A stretch of 64,000 nucleotides of DNA from Auanema rhodensis (taxonomy: Eukaryota; Nematoda; Chromadorea; Rhabditida; Rhabditidae): contig OZ059897.1 in NCBI GenBank assembly GCA_964057225.1, positions 18,972,001-19,036,000 on the forward strand. The letters run 5' to 3'. The position numbers and the translations under genes were made by a program. The notes below the pieces were generated by a model. That model saw only the letters and a list, made by a program, of their open reading frames with translations. It made no database searches and was not told the origin of the DNA. Positions 51,588 to 64,000 of the stretch are shown one piece after another (the first letter of the stretch is position 1; each line of letters opens with the position of its first letter).

Positions 51588-54500
51588 GATCGACGCAGCT
51601 TAAAAATCCGCATCGAATGCACTATACTACATTTAGAAACGCTTAATACAAAAATTAGTTATGATCGTTTGAAAAATGATGCATTAGTGTATGTTGAGTT
51701 TCCATGTACACTCAACATTGCTTCCAAAAACATTTTGACAAAAATTTTTTCGAAAAATTTCAAAATAATTTAGCAAAAAGTAGATGTTTTTAGATTCCAT
51801 TTTTCAAGGCAAAGACGATGGACAATGTTATTCAACGAAAAAATTAATTCTTCAGGGTGAAAATCGAGGATATAAGTGTGAACTTATATCAGTTGATATC
51901 TCGGTGCATTTTTAAGCTAGCGCAAATCTGATAACACAGATCGACGCAGCTTAAAAATCCGCATCGAATGCACTATATTACATTGAGAAACGCTTAATAC
52001 AAAAATTAGTTATGATCGTTTGAAAAATGATGCATTAGTGTATGTTGAGTTTCCATGTACACTCAACATTGCTTCCAAAAACATTTTGACAAAAATTTTT
52101 TCGAAAAATTTCAAAATAATTTAGCAAAAAGTAGATGTTTTTAGATTCCATTTTTCAAGGCAAAGACGATAGACAATGTTATTCAACGAAAAAATTAATT
52201 CTTCAGGGTGAAAATCGAGGATATAAGTGTGAACTTATATCAGTTGATATCTCGGTGCATTTTTAAGCTAGCGCAAATCTGATAACACAGATCGACGCAG
52301 CTTAAAAATCCGCATCGAATGCACTATACTACATTGAGAAACGCTTAATACAAAAATTAGTTATGATCGTTTGAAGAATGATGCATTAGTGTATGTTGAG
52401 TTTCCATGTACACTCAACATTGCTTCCAAAAACATTTTGACAAAAATTTTTTCGAAAAATTTCAAAATAATTTAGCAAAAAGTAGATGTTTTAAGATTCC
52501 ATTTTTCAAGGCAAAGACGATGGACAATGTTATTCAACGAAAAAATTAATTCATCAGGGTGAAAATCGAGGATATAAGTGTGAACTTATATCAGTTGATA
52601 TCTCGGTGCATTTTAAAGCTAGCGCAAATCTGATAACACAGATCGACGCAGCTTAAAAATCCGCATCGAATGCACTATACTGCATTGAGAAACGCTTAAT
52701 ACAAAAATTAGTTATGATCGTTTGAAAAATGATGCATTAGTGTATGTTGAGTTTCCATGTACACTCAACATTGCTTCCAAAAACATTTTGACAAAAATTT
52801 TTTCGAAAAATTTCAAAATAATTTAGCGAAAAGTAGATGTTTTTAGATTCCATTTTTCAAGGCAATGACGATGGACAATGTTATTTAACGAAAAAATTAA
52901 TTCTTCAGGGTGAAAATCGAGGATATAAGTGTGAACTTATATCAGTTGATATCTCGGTGCATTTTTAAGCTAGCGCAAATCTGATAACACAGATCGACGC
53001 AGCTCAAAAATCCGCATCGAATGCACTATACTACATTGAGAAACGCTTAATACAAAAATTAGTTATGATCGTTTGAAAAATGATGCATTAGTGTATGTTG
53101 AGTTTCCATGTACACTCAACATTGCTTCCAAAAACATTTTGACAAAAATTTTTTCGAAAAATTTCAAAATAATTTAGCAAAAAGTAGATGTTTTTAGATT
53201 CCATTTTTCAAGGCAAAGACGATGGACAATGTTATTCAACGAAGAAATTAATTCTTCAGGGTGAAAATCGAGGATATAAGTGTGAACTTATATCAGTTGA
53301 TATCTCCGTGCATTTTTAAGCTAGCGCAAATCTGATAACACAGATCGACGCAGCTCAAAAATCCGCATCGAATGCACTATACTACATTTAGAAACGCTTA
53401 ATACAAAAATAAGTTATGATCGTTTGAAAAATGATGCATTAGTGTATGTTGAGTTTCCATGTACACTCAACATTGCTTCCAAAAACATTTTGACAAAAAT
53501 TTTTTCGAAAAATTTCAAAATAATTTAGCGAAAAGTAGATGTTTTTAGATTCCATTTTTCAAGGCAAAGACGATGGACAATGTTATTCAACGAAAAAATT
53601 AATTCTTCAGGGTGAAAATCGAGGATATAAGTGTGAACTTATATCAGTTAATATCTCGGTGCATTTTTAAGCTAGCGCAAATCTGATAACACAGATCGAC
53701 GCAGCTTAAAAATCCGCATCGAATGCACTATACTACATTGAGAAACGCTTAATACAAAAATTAGTTATGATCGTTTGAAAAATGATGCATTAGTGTATGT
53801 TGAGTTTCCATGTACACTCAACATTGCTTCCAAAAACATTTTGACAAAAATTTTTTCGAAAAATTTCAAAATAATTTAGCAAAAAGTAGATGTTTTTAGA
53901 TTCCATTTTTCAAGGCAAAGACGATGGACAATGTTATTCAACGAAAAAATTAATTCTTCAGGGTGAAAATCGAGGATATAAGTGTGAACTTATATCAGTT
54001 GATATCTCGGTGCATTTTTAAGCTAGCGCAAATCTGATAACACAGATCGACGCAGCTCAAAAATCCGCATCGAATGCACTATACTACATTGAAAAACGCT
54101 TAATACAAAAATTAGTTATGATCGTTTAAAAAATGATGCATTAGTGTATGTTGAGTTTCCATGTACAATCAACATTGCTTCCAAAAACATTTTGACAAAA
54201 ATTTTTTCGAAAAATTTCAAAATAATTTAGCAAAAAGTAGATGTTTTTAGATTCCTTTTTTCAAGGCAAAGACGATGGACAATGTTATTCAACGAAAAAA
54301 TTCTTTCTTCAGGGTGAAAATCGAGGATATAAGTGTGAACTTATATCAGTTGATATCTCGGTGCATTTTTAAGCTAGCGCAAATCTGATAACACAGATCG
54401 ACGCAGCTCAAAAATCCGCATCGAATGCACTATACTACATTGAGAAACGCTTAATACAAAAATTAGTTATGATCGTTTGAAAAATGATGCATTAGTGTAT

Positions 54501-56150
54501 GTTGAGTTTCCATGTACACTCAACATTGCTTCCAAAAACATTTTGACAAAAATTTTTTCGAAAAATTTCAAAATAATTTAGCGAAAAGTAGATGTTTTTA
54601 GATTCCATTTTTCAAGGCAAAGACGATGGACAATGTTATTCAACGAAAAAATTAATTCTTCAGGGTGAAAATCGAGGATATAAGTGTGAACTTATATCAG
54701 TTGATATCTCGGTGCATTTTTAAGCTAGCGCAAATCTGATAACACAGATCGACGCAGCTCAAAAATCCGCATCGAATGCACTATACTACATTGAAAAACG
54801 CTTAATACAAAAATTAGTTATGATCGTTTAAAAAATGATGCATTAGTGTATGTTGAGTTTCCATGTACAATCAACATTGCTTCCAAAAACATTTTGACAA
54901 AAATTTTTTCGAAAAATTTCAAAATAATTTAGCAAAAAGTAGATGTTTTTAGATTCCATTTTTCAAGGCAAAGACGATGGACAATGTTATTCAACGAAAA
55001 AATTAATTCTTCAGGGTGAAAATCGAGGATATAAGTGTGAAATTATATCAGTTGATATCTCGGTGCATTTTTAAGCTAGCGCAAATCTGATAACACAGAT
55101 CGACGCAGCTCAAAAATCCGCATCGAATGCACTATTCTACATTGAAAAACGCTTAATACAAAAATTAGTTATGATCGTTTGAAAAATGATGCATTAGTGT
55201 ATGTTGAGTTTCCATGTACACTCAACATTGCTTCCAAAAACATTTTGACAAAAATTTTTTCGAAAAATTTCAAAATAATTTAGCAAAAAGTAGATGTTTT
55301 TAGATTCCATTTTTCAAGGCAAAGACGATGGACAATGTTATTCAACGAAGAAATTAATTCTTCAGGGTGAAAATCGAGGATATAAGTGTGAACTTATATC
55401 AGTTGATATCTCGGTGCATTTTTAAGCTAGCGCAAATCTGATAACACAGATCGACGCAGCTTAAAAATCCGCATCGAATGCACTATACTACATTGAGAAA
55501 CGCGTGATACAAAAATTAGTTATGATCGTTTGAAAAATGATGCATTAGTGTATGTTGAGTTTCCATGTACACTCAACATTGCTTCCAAAAACATTTTGAC
55601 AAAAATTTTTTCGAAAAATTTCAAAATAATTTAGCAAAAAATAGATGTTTTTAGATTCCTTTTTTCAAGGCAAAGACGATGGACAATGTTATTCAACGAA
55701 AAAATTATTTCTTCAGGGTGAAAATCGAGGATATAAGTGTGAACTTATATCAGTTGATATCTCGGTGCATTTTTAAGCTAGCGCAAATCTGATAACACAG
55801 ATCGACGCAGCTTAAAAATCCGCATCGAATGCACTATACTACATTGAGAAACGCTTAATACAAAAATTAGTTATGATCGTTTGAAAAATGATGCATTAGT
55901 GTATGTTGAGTTTCCATGTACACTCAACATTGCTTCCAAAAACATTTCGACAAAAATTTTTTCGAAAAATTTCAAAATAATTTAGCAAAAAGTAGATGTT
56001 TTTAAATTCCATTTCTCAAGGCAAAGACGATAGACAATGTTATTCAACGAAAAAATTATTTCTTCAGGGTGAAAATCGAGGATATAAGTGTGAACTTATA
56101 TCAGTTGATATCTCGGTGCATTTTTAAGCTAGCGCAAATCTGATAACACA
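51588..56150 (+). repeat. Satellite zone rich in private substitutions
   Basis: Thirteen monomers carry many single-copy or few-copy changes, for example ctatattac (51978), gatagac (52170), tttgaagaatg (52375), ttcatcagg (52552), tactgcatt (52681), gcaatgacg (52865), tctccgtgc (53307), aaaataagtt (53410), cagttaatatc (53650), attctttc (54302), gaaattat (55040) and ctattctac (55134). A shared marker, cagctcaaaaat, is in the copies at 52992, 53343, 54045, 54396, 54747 and 55098, and weakens the right arm of the junction dyad. No clean HOR is seen, apart from 54045 and 54747 sharing gtacaatcaac. The zone appears less recently homogenised than its neighbours. Confidence 0.75.
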
Positions 56151-57554
56151 GATCGACGCAGCTTAAAAATCCGGATCGAATGCACTATACTACATTAAGA
56201 AACACTTGATACAAAAATTAGTTATGATCGTTTGAAAAATGATGCATTAGTGTATGTTGAGTTTCCATGTACACTCAACATTGCTTCCAAAAACATTTTG
56301 ACAAAAATTTTTTCGAAAAATTTCAAAATAATTTAGCAAAAAGTAGATGTTTTAAGATTCCATTTTTCAAGGCAAAGACGATGGACAATGTTATTCAACG
56401 AAAAAATCAATTCTTCAGGGTGAAAATCGAGGATATAAGTGTGAACTTATATCAGTTGATATCTCGGTGCATTTTTAAGCTAGCGCAAATCTGATAACAC
56501 AGATCGACGCAGCTTAAAAATCCGCATCGAATGCACTATACTACATTGAGAAACGCTTAATACAAAAATTAGTTATGATCGTTTGAAAAATGATGCATTA
56601 GTGTATGTTGAGTTTCCATGTACACTCAACATTGCTTCCAAAAACATTTTGACAAAAATTTTTTCGAAAAATTTCAAGATAATTTAGCAAAAAGTAGATG
56701 TTTTAAGATTCCATTTTTCAAAGCAAAGACGATGGACAATGTTATTCAACGAAAAAATTAATTCTTCAGGGTGAAAATCGAGGATATAAGTGTGAACTTA
56801 TATCAGTTGATATCTCGGTGCATTTTTAAGCTAGCGCAAATCTGATAACACAGATCGACGCAGCTTAAAAATCCGCATCGAATGCACTATACTACATTGA
56901 GAAACGCTTAATACAAAAATTAGTTATGATCGTTTGAAAAATGATGCATTAGTGTATGTTGAGTTTCCATGTACACTCAACATTGCTTCCAAAAACATTT
57001 TGACAAAAATTTTTTCGAAAAATTTCAAAATAATTTAGCAAAAAGTAGATGTTTTTAGATTCCTTTTTTCAAGGCAAAGACGATGGACAATGTTATTCAA
57101 CGAAAAAATTATTTCTTCAGGGTGAAAATCGAGGATATAAGTGTGAACTTATATCAGTTGATATCTCGGTGCATTTTTAAGCTAGCGCAAATCTGATAAC
57201 ACAGATCGACGCAGCTTAAAAATCCGCATCGAATGCACTATACTACATTGAAAAACGCTTGATACAAAAATTAGTTATGATCGTTTGAAAAATGATGCAT
57301 TAGTGTATGTTGAGTTTCCATGTACACTCAACATTGCTTCCAAAAACATTTCGACAAAAATTTTTTCGAAAAATTTCAAAATAATTTAGCAAAAAGTAGA
57401 TGTTTTTAGATTCCATTTTTCAAGGCAAAGACGATAGACAATGTTATTCAACGAAAAAATTAATTCTTCAGGGTGAAAATCGAGGATATAAGTGTGAACT
57501 TATATCAGTTGATATCTCGGTGCATTTTTAAGCTAGCGCAAATCTGATAACACA
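56151..57554 (+). repeat. Satellite monomers, entry to the open-frame variant cluster
   Basis: Four monomers. The first (56151) is the earliest copy of the double-substituted variant (offset 204 A and offset 258 C). The next (56502) has only the 204 A change plus ttcaagataat and ttcaaagc. The copy at 57204 has acatttcgac, shared with 55800, and gatagac. Confidence 0.75.
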
Positions 57555-58958
57555 GATCGACGCAGCTTAAAAATCCGCATCGAATGCACTATACTACATT
57601 GAGAAACGCTTAATACAAAAATTAGTTATGATCGTTTGAAAAATGATGCATTAGTGTATGTTGAGTTTCCATGTACACTCAACATTGCTTCCAAAAACAT
57701 TTTGACAAAAATTTTTTCGAAAAATTTCAAAATAATTTAGCAAAAAGTAGATGTTTTTAGATTCCTTTTTTCAAGGCAAAAACGATGGACAATGTTATTC
57801 AACGAAAAAATTATTTCTTCAGGGTGAAAATCGAGGATATAAGTGTGAACTTATATCAGTTGATATCTCGGTGCATTTTTAAGCTAGCGCAAATCTGATA
57901 ACACAGATCGACGCAGCTTAAAAATCCGGATCGAATGCACTATACTACATTAAGAAACACTTGATACAAAAATTAGTTATGATCGTTTGAAAAATGATGC
58001 ATTAGTGTATGTTGAGTTTCCATGTACACTCAACATTGCTTCCAAAAACATTTTGACAAAAATTTTTTCGAAAAATTTCAAAATAATTTAGCAAAAAGTA
58101 GATGTTTTAAGATTCCATTTTTCAAGGCAAAGACGATGGACAATGTTATTCAACGAAAAAATCAATTCTTCAGGGTGAAAATCGAGGATATAAGTGTGAA
58201 CTTATATCAGTTGATATCTCGGTGCATTTTTAAGCTAGCGCAAATCTGATAACACAGATCGACGCAGCTTAAAAATCCGCATCGAATGCACTATACTACA
58301 TTGAGAAACGCTTAATACAAAAATTAGTTATGATCGTTTGAAAAATGATGCATTAGTGTATGTTGAGTTTCCATGTACACTCAACATTGCTTCCAAAAAC
58401 ATTTTGACAAAAATTTTTTCGAAAAATTTCAAAATAATTTAGCAAAAAGTAGATGTTTTTAGATTCCTTTTTTCAAGGCAAAAACGATGGACAATGTTAT
58501 TCAACGAAAAAATTATTTCTTCAGGGTGAAAATCGAGGATATAAGTGTGAACTTATATCAGTTGATATCTCGGTGCATTTTTAAGCTAGCGCAAATCTGA
58601 TAACACAGATCGACGCAGCTTAAAAATCCGGATCGAATGCACTATACTACATTAAGAAACACTTGATACAAAAATTAGTTATGATCGTTTGAAAAATGAT
58701 GCATTAGTGTATGTTGAGTTTCCATGTACACTCAACATTGCTTCCAAAAACATTTTGACAAAAATTTTTTCGAAAAATTTCAAAATAATTTAGCAAAAAG
58801 TAGATGTTTTAAGATTCCATTTTTCAAGGCAAAGACGATGGACAATGTTATTCAACGAAAAAATCAATTCTTCAGGGTGAAAATCGAGGATATAAGTGTG
58901 AACTTATATCAGTTGATATCTCGGTGCATTTTTAAGCTAGCGCAAATCTGATAACACA
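57555..58958 (+). repeat. Dimer HOR, 702-bp period, two copies
   Basis: Monomers at 57555 and 58257 (cgcttaatac, 212 T, gcaaaaacg, 260 T) alternate with those at 57906 and 58608 (ccggatcg, cacttgatac, 204 A, 258 C). The two dimers agree at all diagnostic sites. Confidence 0.85.
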
Positions 58959-61900
58959 GATCGACGCAGCTTAAAAATCCGGATCGAATGCACTATACTA
59001 CATTAAGAAACACTTGATACAAAAATTAGTTATGATCGTTTGAAAAATGATGCATTAGTGTATGTTGAGTTTCCATGTACACTCAACATTGCTTCCAAAA
59101 ACATTTTGACAAAAATTTTTTCGAAAAATTTCAAAATAATTTAGCAAAAAGTAGATGTTTTAAGATTCCATTTTTCAAGGCAAAGACGATGGACAATGTT
59201 ATTCAACGAAAAAATCAATTCTTCAGGGTGAAAATCGAGGATATAAGTGTGAACTTATATCAGTTGATATCTCGGTGCATTTTTAAGCTAGCGCAAATCT
59301 GATAACACAGATCGACGCAGCTTAAAAATCCGCATCGAATGCACTATACTACATTGAGAAACGCTTAATACAAAAATTAGTTATGATCGTTTGAAAAATG
59401 ATGCATTAGTGTATGTTGAGTTTCCATGTACACTCAACATTGCTTCCAAAAACATTTTGACAAAAATTTTTTCGAAAAATTTCAAAATAATTTAGCAAAA
59501 AGTAGATGTTTTTAGATTCCTTTTTTCAAGGCAAAAACGATGGACAATGTTATTCAACGAAAAAATTATTTCTTCAGGGTGAAAATCGAGGATATAAGTG
59601 TGAACTTATATCAGTTGATATCTCGGTGCATTTTTAAGCTAGCGCAAATCTGATAACACAGATCGACGCAGCTTAAAAATCCGGATCGAATGCACTATAC
59701 TACATTAAGAAACACTTGATACAAAAATTAGTTATGATCGTTTGAAAAATGATGCATTAGTGTATGTTGAGTTTCCATGTACACTCAACATTGCTTCCAA
59801 AAACATTTTGACAAAAATTTTTTCGAAAAATTTCAAAATAATTTAGCAAAAAGTAGATGTTTTAAGATTCCATTTTTCAAGGCAAAGACGATGGACAATG
59901 TTATTCAACGAAAAAATCAATTCTTCAGGGTGAAAATCGAGGATATAAGTGTGAACTTATATCAGTTGATATCTCGGTGCATTTTTAAGCTAGCGCAAAT
60001 CTGATAACACAGATCGACGCAGCTTAAAAATCCGCATCGAATGCACTATACTACATTGAGAAACGCTTAATACAAAAATTAGTTATGATCGTTCGAAAAA
60101 TGATGCATTAGTGTATGTTGAGTTTCCATGTACACTCAACATTGCTTCCAAAAACATTTCGACAAAAATTTTTTCGAAAAATTTCAAAATAATTTAGCAA
60201 AAAGTAGATGTTTTTAAATTCCATTTCTCAAGGCAAAGACGATAGACAATGTTATTCAACGAAAAAATTATTTCTTCAGGGTGAAAATCGAGGATATAAG
60301 TGTGAACTTATATCAGTTGATATCTCGGTGCATTTTTAAGCTAGCGCAAATCTGATAACACAGATCGACGCAGCTTAAAAATCCGGATCGAATGCACTAT
60401 ACTACATTAAGAAACACTTGATACAAAAATTAGTTATGATCGTTTGAAAAATGATGCATTAGTGTATGTTGAGTTTCCATGTACACTCAACATTGCTTCC
60501 AAAAACATTTTGACAAAAATTTTTTCGAAAAATTTCAAAATAATTTAGCAAAAAGTAGATGTTTTAAGATTCCATTTTTCAAGGCAAAGACGATGGACAA
60601 TGTTATTCAACGAAAAAATCAATTCTTCAGGGTGAAAATCGAGGATATAAGTGTGAACTTATATCAGTTGATATCTCGGTGCATTTTTAAGCTAGCGCAA
60701 ATCTGATAACACAGATCGACGCAGCTTAAAAATCCGCATCGAATGCACTATACTACATTGAGAAACGCTTAATACAAAAATTAGTTATGATCGTTTGAAA
60801 AATGATGCATTAGTGTATGTTGTGTTTCCATGTACACTCAACATTGCTTCCAAAAACATTTTGACAAAAATTTTTTCGAAAAATTTCAAAATAATTTAGC
60901 AAAAAGTAGATGTTTTTAGATTCCATTTTTCAAGGCAAAGACGATAGACAATGTTATTCAACGAAAAAATTAATTCTTCAGGGTGAAAATCGAGGATATA
61001 AGTGTGAACTTATATCAGTTGATATCTCGGTGCATTTTTAAGCTAGCGCAAATCTGATAACACAGATCGACGCAGCTTAAAAATCCGCATCGAATGCACT
61101 ATACTACATTGAGAAACGCTTAATACAAAAATTAGTTATGATCGTTTGAAAAATGATGCATTAGTGTATGTTGAGTTTCCATGTACACTCAACATTGCTT
61201 CCAAAAACATTTTGACAAAAATTTTTTCGAAAAATTTCAAAATAATTTAGCAAAAAGTAGATGTTTTAAGATTCCATTTTTCAAGGCAAAGACGATGGAC
61301 AATGTTATTCAACGAAAAAATCAATTCTTCAGGGTGAAAATCGAGGATATAAGTGTGAACTTATATCAGTTGATATCTCGGTGCATTTTTAAGCTAGCGC
61401 AAATCTGATAACACAGATCGACGCAGCTTAAAAATCCGGATCGAATGCACTATACTACATTAAGAAACACTTGATACAAAAATTAGTTATGATCGTTTGA
61501 AAAATGATGCATTAGTGTATGTTGAGTTTCCATGTACACTCAACATTGCTTCCAAAAACATTTTGACAAAAATTTTTTCGAAAAATTTCAAAATAATTTA
61601 GCAAAAAGTAGATGTTTTAAGATTCCATTTTTCAAGGCAAAGACGATGGACAATGTTATTCAACGAAAAAATCAATTCTTCAGGGTGAAAATCGAGGATA
61701 TAAGTGTGAACTTATATCAGTTGATATCTCGGTGCATTTTTAAGCTAGCGCAAATCTGATAACACAGATCGACGCAGCTTAAAAATCCGCATCGAATGCA
61801 CTATACTACATTGAGAAACGCTTAATACAAAAATTAGTTATGATCGTTTGAAAAATGATGCATTAGTGTATGTTGAGTTTCCATGTACACTCAACATTGC

Positions 61901-63669
61901 TTCCAAAAACATTTTGACAAAAATTTTTTCGAAAAATTTCAAAATAATTTAGCAAAAAGTAGATGTTTTTAGATTCCTTTTTTCAAGGCAAAAACGATGG
62001 ACAATGTTATTCAACGAAAAAATTATTTCTTCAGGGTGAAAATCGAGGATATAAGTGTGAACTTATATCAGTTGATATCTCGGTGCATTTTTAAGCTAGC
62101 GCAAATCTGATAACACAGATCGACGCAGCTTAAAAATCCGGATCGAATGCACTATACTACATTAAGAAACACTTGATACAAAAATTAGTTATGATCGTTT
62201 GAAAAATGATGCATTAGTGTATGTTGAGTTTCCATGTACACTCAACATTGCTTCCAAAAACATTTTGACAAAAATTTTTTCGAAAAATTTCAAAATAATT
62301 TAGCAAAAAGTAGATGTTTTAAGATTCCATTTTTCAAGGCAAAGACGATGGACAATGTTATTCAACGAAAAAATCAATTCTTCAGGGTGAAAATCGAGGA
62401 TATAAGTGTGAACTTATATCAGTTGATATCTCGGTGCATTTTTAAGCTAGCGCAAATCTGATAACACAGATCGACGCAGCTTAAAAATCCGCATCGAATG
62501 CACTATACTACATTGAGAAACGCTTAATACAAAAATTAGTTATGATCGTTCGAAAAATGATGCATTAGTGTATGTTGAGTTTCCATGTACACTCAACATT
62601 GCTTCCAAAAACATTTCGACAAAAATTTTTTCGAAAAATTTCAAAATAATTTAGCAAAAAGTAGATGTTTTTAAATTCCATTTCTCAAGGCAAAGACGAT
62701 AGACAATGTTATTCAACGAAAAAATTATTTCTTCAGGGTGAAAATCGAGGATATAAGTGTGAACTTATATCAGTTGATATCTCGGTGCATTTTTAAGCTA
62801 GCGCAAATCTGATAACACAGATCGACGCAGCTTAAAAATCCGGATCGAATGCACTATACTACATTAAGAAACACTTGATACAAAAATTAGTTATGATCGT
62901 TTGAAAAATGATGCATTAGTGTATGTTGAGTTTCCATGTACACTCAACATTGCTTCCAAAAACATTTTGACAAAAATTTTTTCGAAAAATTTCAAAATAA
63001 TTTAGCAAAAAGTAGATGTTTTAAGATTCCATTTTTCAAGGCAAAGACGATGGACAATGTTATTCAACGAAAAAATCAATTCTTCAGGGTGAAAATCGAG
63101 GATATAAGTGTGAACTTATATCAGTTGATATCTCGGTGCATTTTTAAGCTAGCGCAAATCTGATAACACAGATCGACGCAGCTTAAAAATCCGCATCGAA
63201 TGCACTATACTACATTGAGAAACGCTTAATACAAAAATTAGTTATGATCGTTTGAAAAATGATGCATTAGTGTATGTTGTGTTTCCATGTACACTCAACA
63301 TTGCTTCCAAAAACATTTTGACAAAAATTTTTTCGAAAAATTTCAAAATAATTTAGCAAAAAGTAGATGTTTTTAGATTCCATTTTTCAAGGCAAAGACG
63401 ATAGACAATGTTATTCAACGAAAAAATTAATTCTTCAGGGTGAAAATCGAGGATATAAGTGTGAACTTATATCAGTTGATATCTCGGTGCATTTTTAAGC
63501 TAGCGCAAATCTGATAACACAGATCGACGCAGCTTAAAAATCCGCATCGAATGCACTATACTACATTGAGAAACGCTTAATACAAAAATTAGTTATGATC
63601 GTTTGAAAAATGATGCATTAGTGTATGTTGAGTTTCCATGTACACTCAACATTGCTTCCAAAAACATTT
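58666..63669 (+). repeat. Heptamer HOR, 2457-bp period, about two copies
   Basis: By diagnostic sites 58666-61212 is the same as 61123-63669, a shift of seven monomers. Shared rare markers in order are gcaaaaacg (59310 and 61767), gttcgaaaaatg with acatttcgac and taaattccatttctc (60012 and 62469), and gttgtgtttcc with gatagac (60714 and 63171), each followed or preceded by the 204 A/258 C variant. The left limit is offset 58 of the monomers at 58608 and 61065. The right limit is offset 149, where the monomer at 63522 has acatttcgac. This is a recent duplication that also amplified the open-frame variant. Confidence 0.88.
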
Positions 63670-63872
63670 CGACAAAAATTTTTTCGAAAAATTTCAAAAT
63701 AATTTAGCAAAAAGTAGATGTTTTTAAATTCCATTTCTCAAGGCAAAGACGATAGACAATGTTATTCAACGAAAAAATTATTTCTTCAGGGTGAAAATCG
63801 AGGATATAAGTGTGAACTTATATCAGTTGATATCTCGGTGCATTTTTAAGCTAGCGCAAATCTGATAACACA

Positions 63873-64000
63873 GATCGACGCAGCTTAAAAATCCGCATCG
63901 AATGCACTATACTACATTGAGAAACGCTTAATACAAAAATTAGTTATGATCGTTTGAAAAATGATGCATTAGTGTATGTTGAGTTTCCATGTACACTCAA
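63873..64000 (+). repeat. Partial satellite monomer at the window edge
   Basis: The first 128 bases of monomer 183, a plain gagaaacgcttaatac form, are cut by the end of the window inside the right arm of the 9-bp inverted repeat. The array evidently continues. Confidence 0.95.

Larger units (their letters stand above)
1..64000 (+). repeat. 351-bp AT-rich satellite DNA array, 182 full monomers plus one partial
   Basis: The junction motif gatcgacgcagc recurs every 351 bp from base 1 to base 63873 with no interruption. Monomers differ from one another by only a few substitutions. All copies point the same way, and there is no transposon, gene or unique DNA between them. The monomer count closes exactly: 182 x 351 minus 10 deleted bases gives 63872, and the last 128 bases are a partial copy. 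Such large homogeneous arrays are typical of centromeric or pericentromeric heterochromatin in eukaryotes; the location is inferred, not seen. I do not recognise the satellite family. The array runs off both ends of the window. Confidence 0.98.

Noticed and set aside
56267-63163. Ten identical 75-codon open frames, one per monomer of one variant
   Set aside because: They are ordinary satellite sequence with two stop codons lost. The start context (ttccATGt) is weak, there is no independent promoter or codon signature, and the copies are identical because the DNA was recently duplicated. Not called as genes.
1-64000. CRISPR array
   Set aside because: The repeated unit is 351 bp with no short repeat/unique spacer alternation. 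The whole unit is conserved.

Overview
The whole 64 kb window is one uninterrupted array of a single AT-rich satellite DNA. The monomer is 351 bp and is repeated head to tail on one strand. Tracking the conserved junction motif (gatcgacgcagc) from base 1 gives 182 complete monomers plus a 128-bp partial monomer at the right edge. Only four monomers differ in length: a 4-bp deletion in two related copies and a 1-bp deletion in two others. I see no gene, tRNA, rRNA, transposon, CRISPR array or unique flank, and no inversion of orientation. Both ends lie inside the array, so the real locus is longer than the window.

The organism is almost certainly a eukaryote, and the DNA is probably centromeric or pericentromeric heterochromatin. 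The first monomer is about 31% G+C (110 of 351). It has 12 CpGs where about 8.6 are expected, so CpG is not depleted. That argues against a heavily methylated vertebrate or plant satellite and fits an invertebrate such as an insect, but this is inference. The length is close to two nucleosome repeats and to satellites of about 350-360 bp known from some beetles. I do not recognise the family by sequence.

Monomer map (offsets from the g of gatcgacgcagc): a conserved box at about 262-351 and 1-45 crosses the monomer junction and holds a nested dyad (321-371). A variable box lies at 46-67. A second conserved box at about 76-150 holds a 9-bp-stem hairpin (104-131). A second variable stretch at 158-260 carries A/T tracts and the diagnostic sites 158, 175, 176, 188, 193, 196, 204, 212, 253, 258 and 260. 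A 9-bp-stem hairpin with a GTGA loop follows at 282-303. Monomer starts are 1+351k (monomers 1-15), 5262 (16), 5612+351k (17-20), 7012+351k (21-115) and 40356+351k (116-183).

The window is a patchwork of local higher-order repeats (HORs), each a different multiple of 351 bp. They are a 3-mer (1463-4609), a duplicated block with a 4-bp deletion (4466-5666 and 6216-7417), a 4-mer-like block (7363-10521), a 5-mer (13425-17715), 3-mers (17893-19998), a loose 5/10-mer region (21403-30177), a 2-mer (30178-31932), a 12-mer (31835-40025), a 3-mer (38953-41057), a 10-mer spacing (43866-48428), a zone rich in private substitutions (51588-56150), a 2-mer (57555-58958) and a 7-mer (58666-63669). Variant combinations are reshuffled between blocks, as expected from repeated unequal crossover and gene conversion. 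The 75-codon open frames near the right end are by-products of one amplified variant and I do not call them genes.
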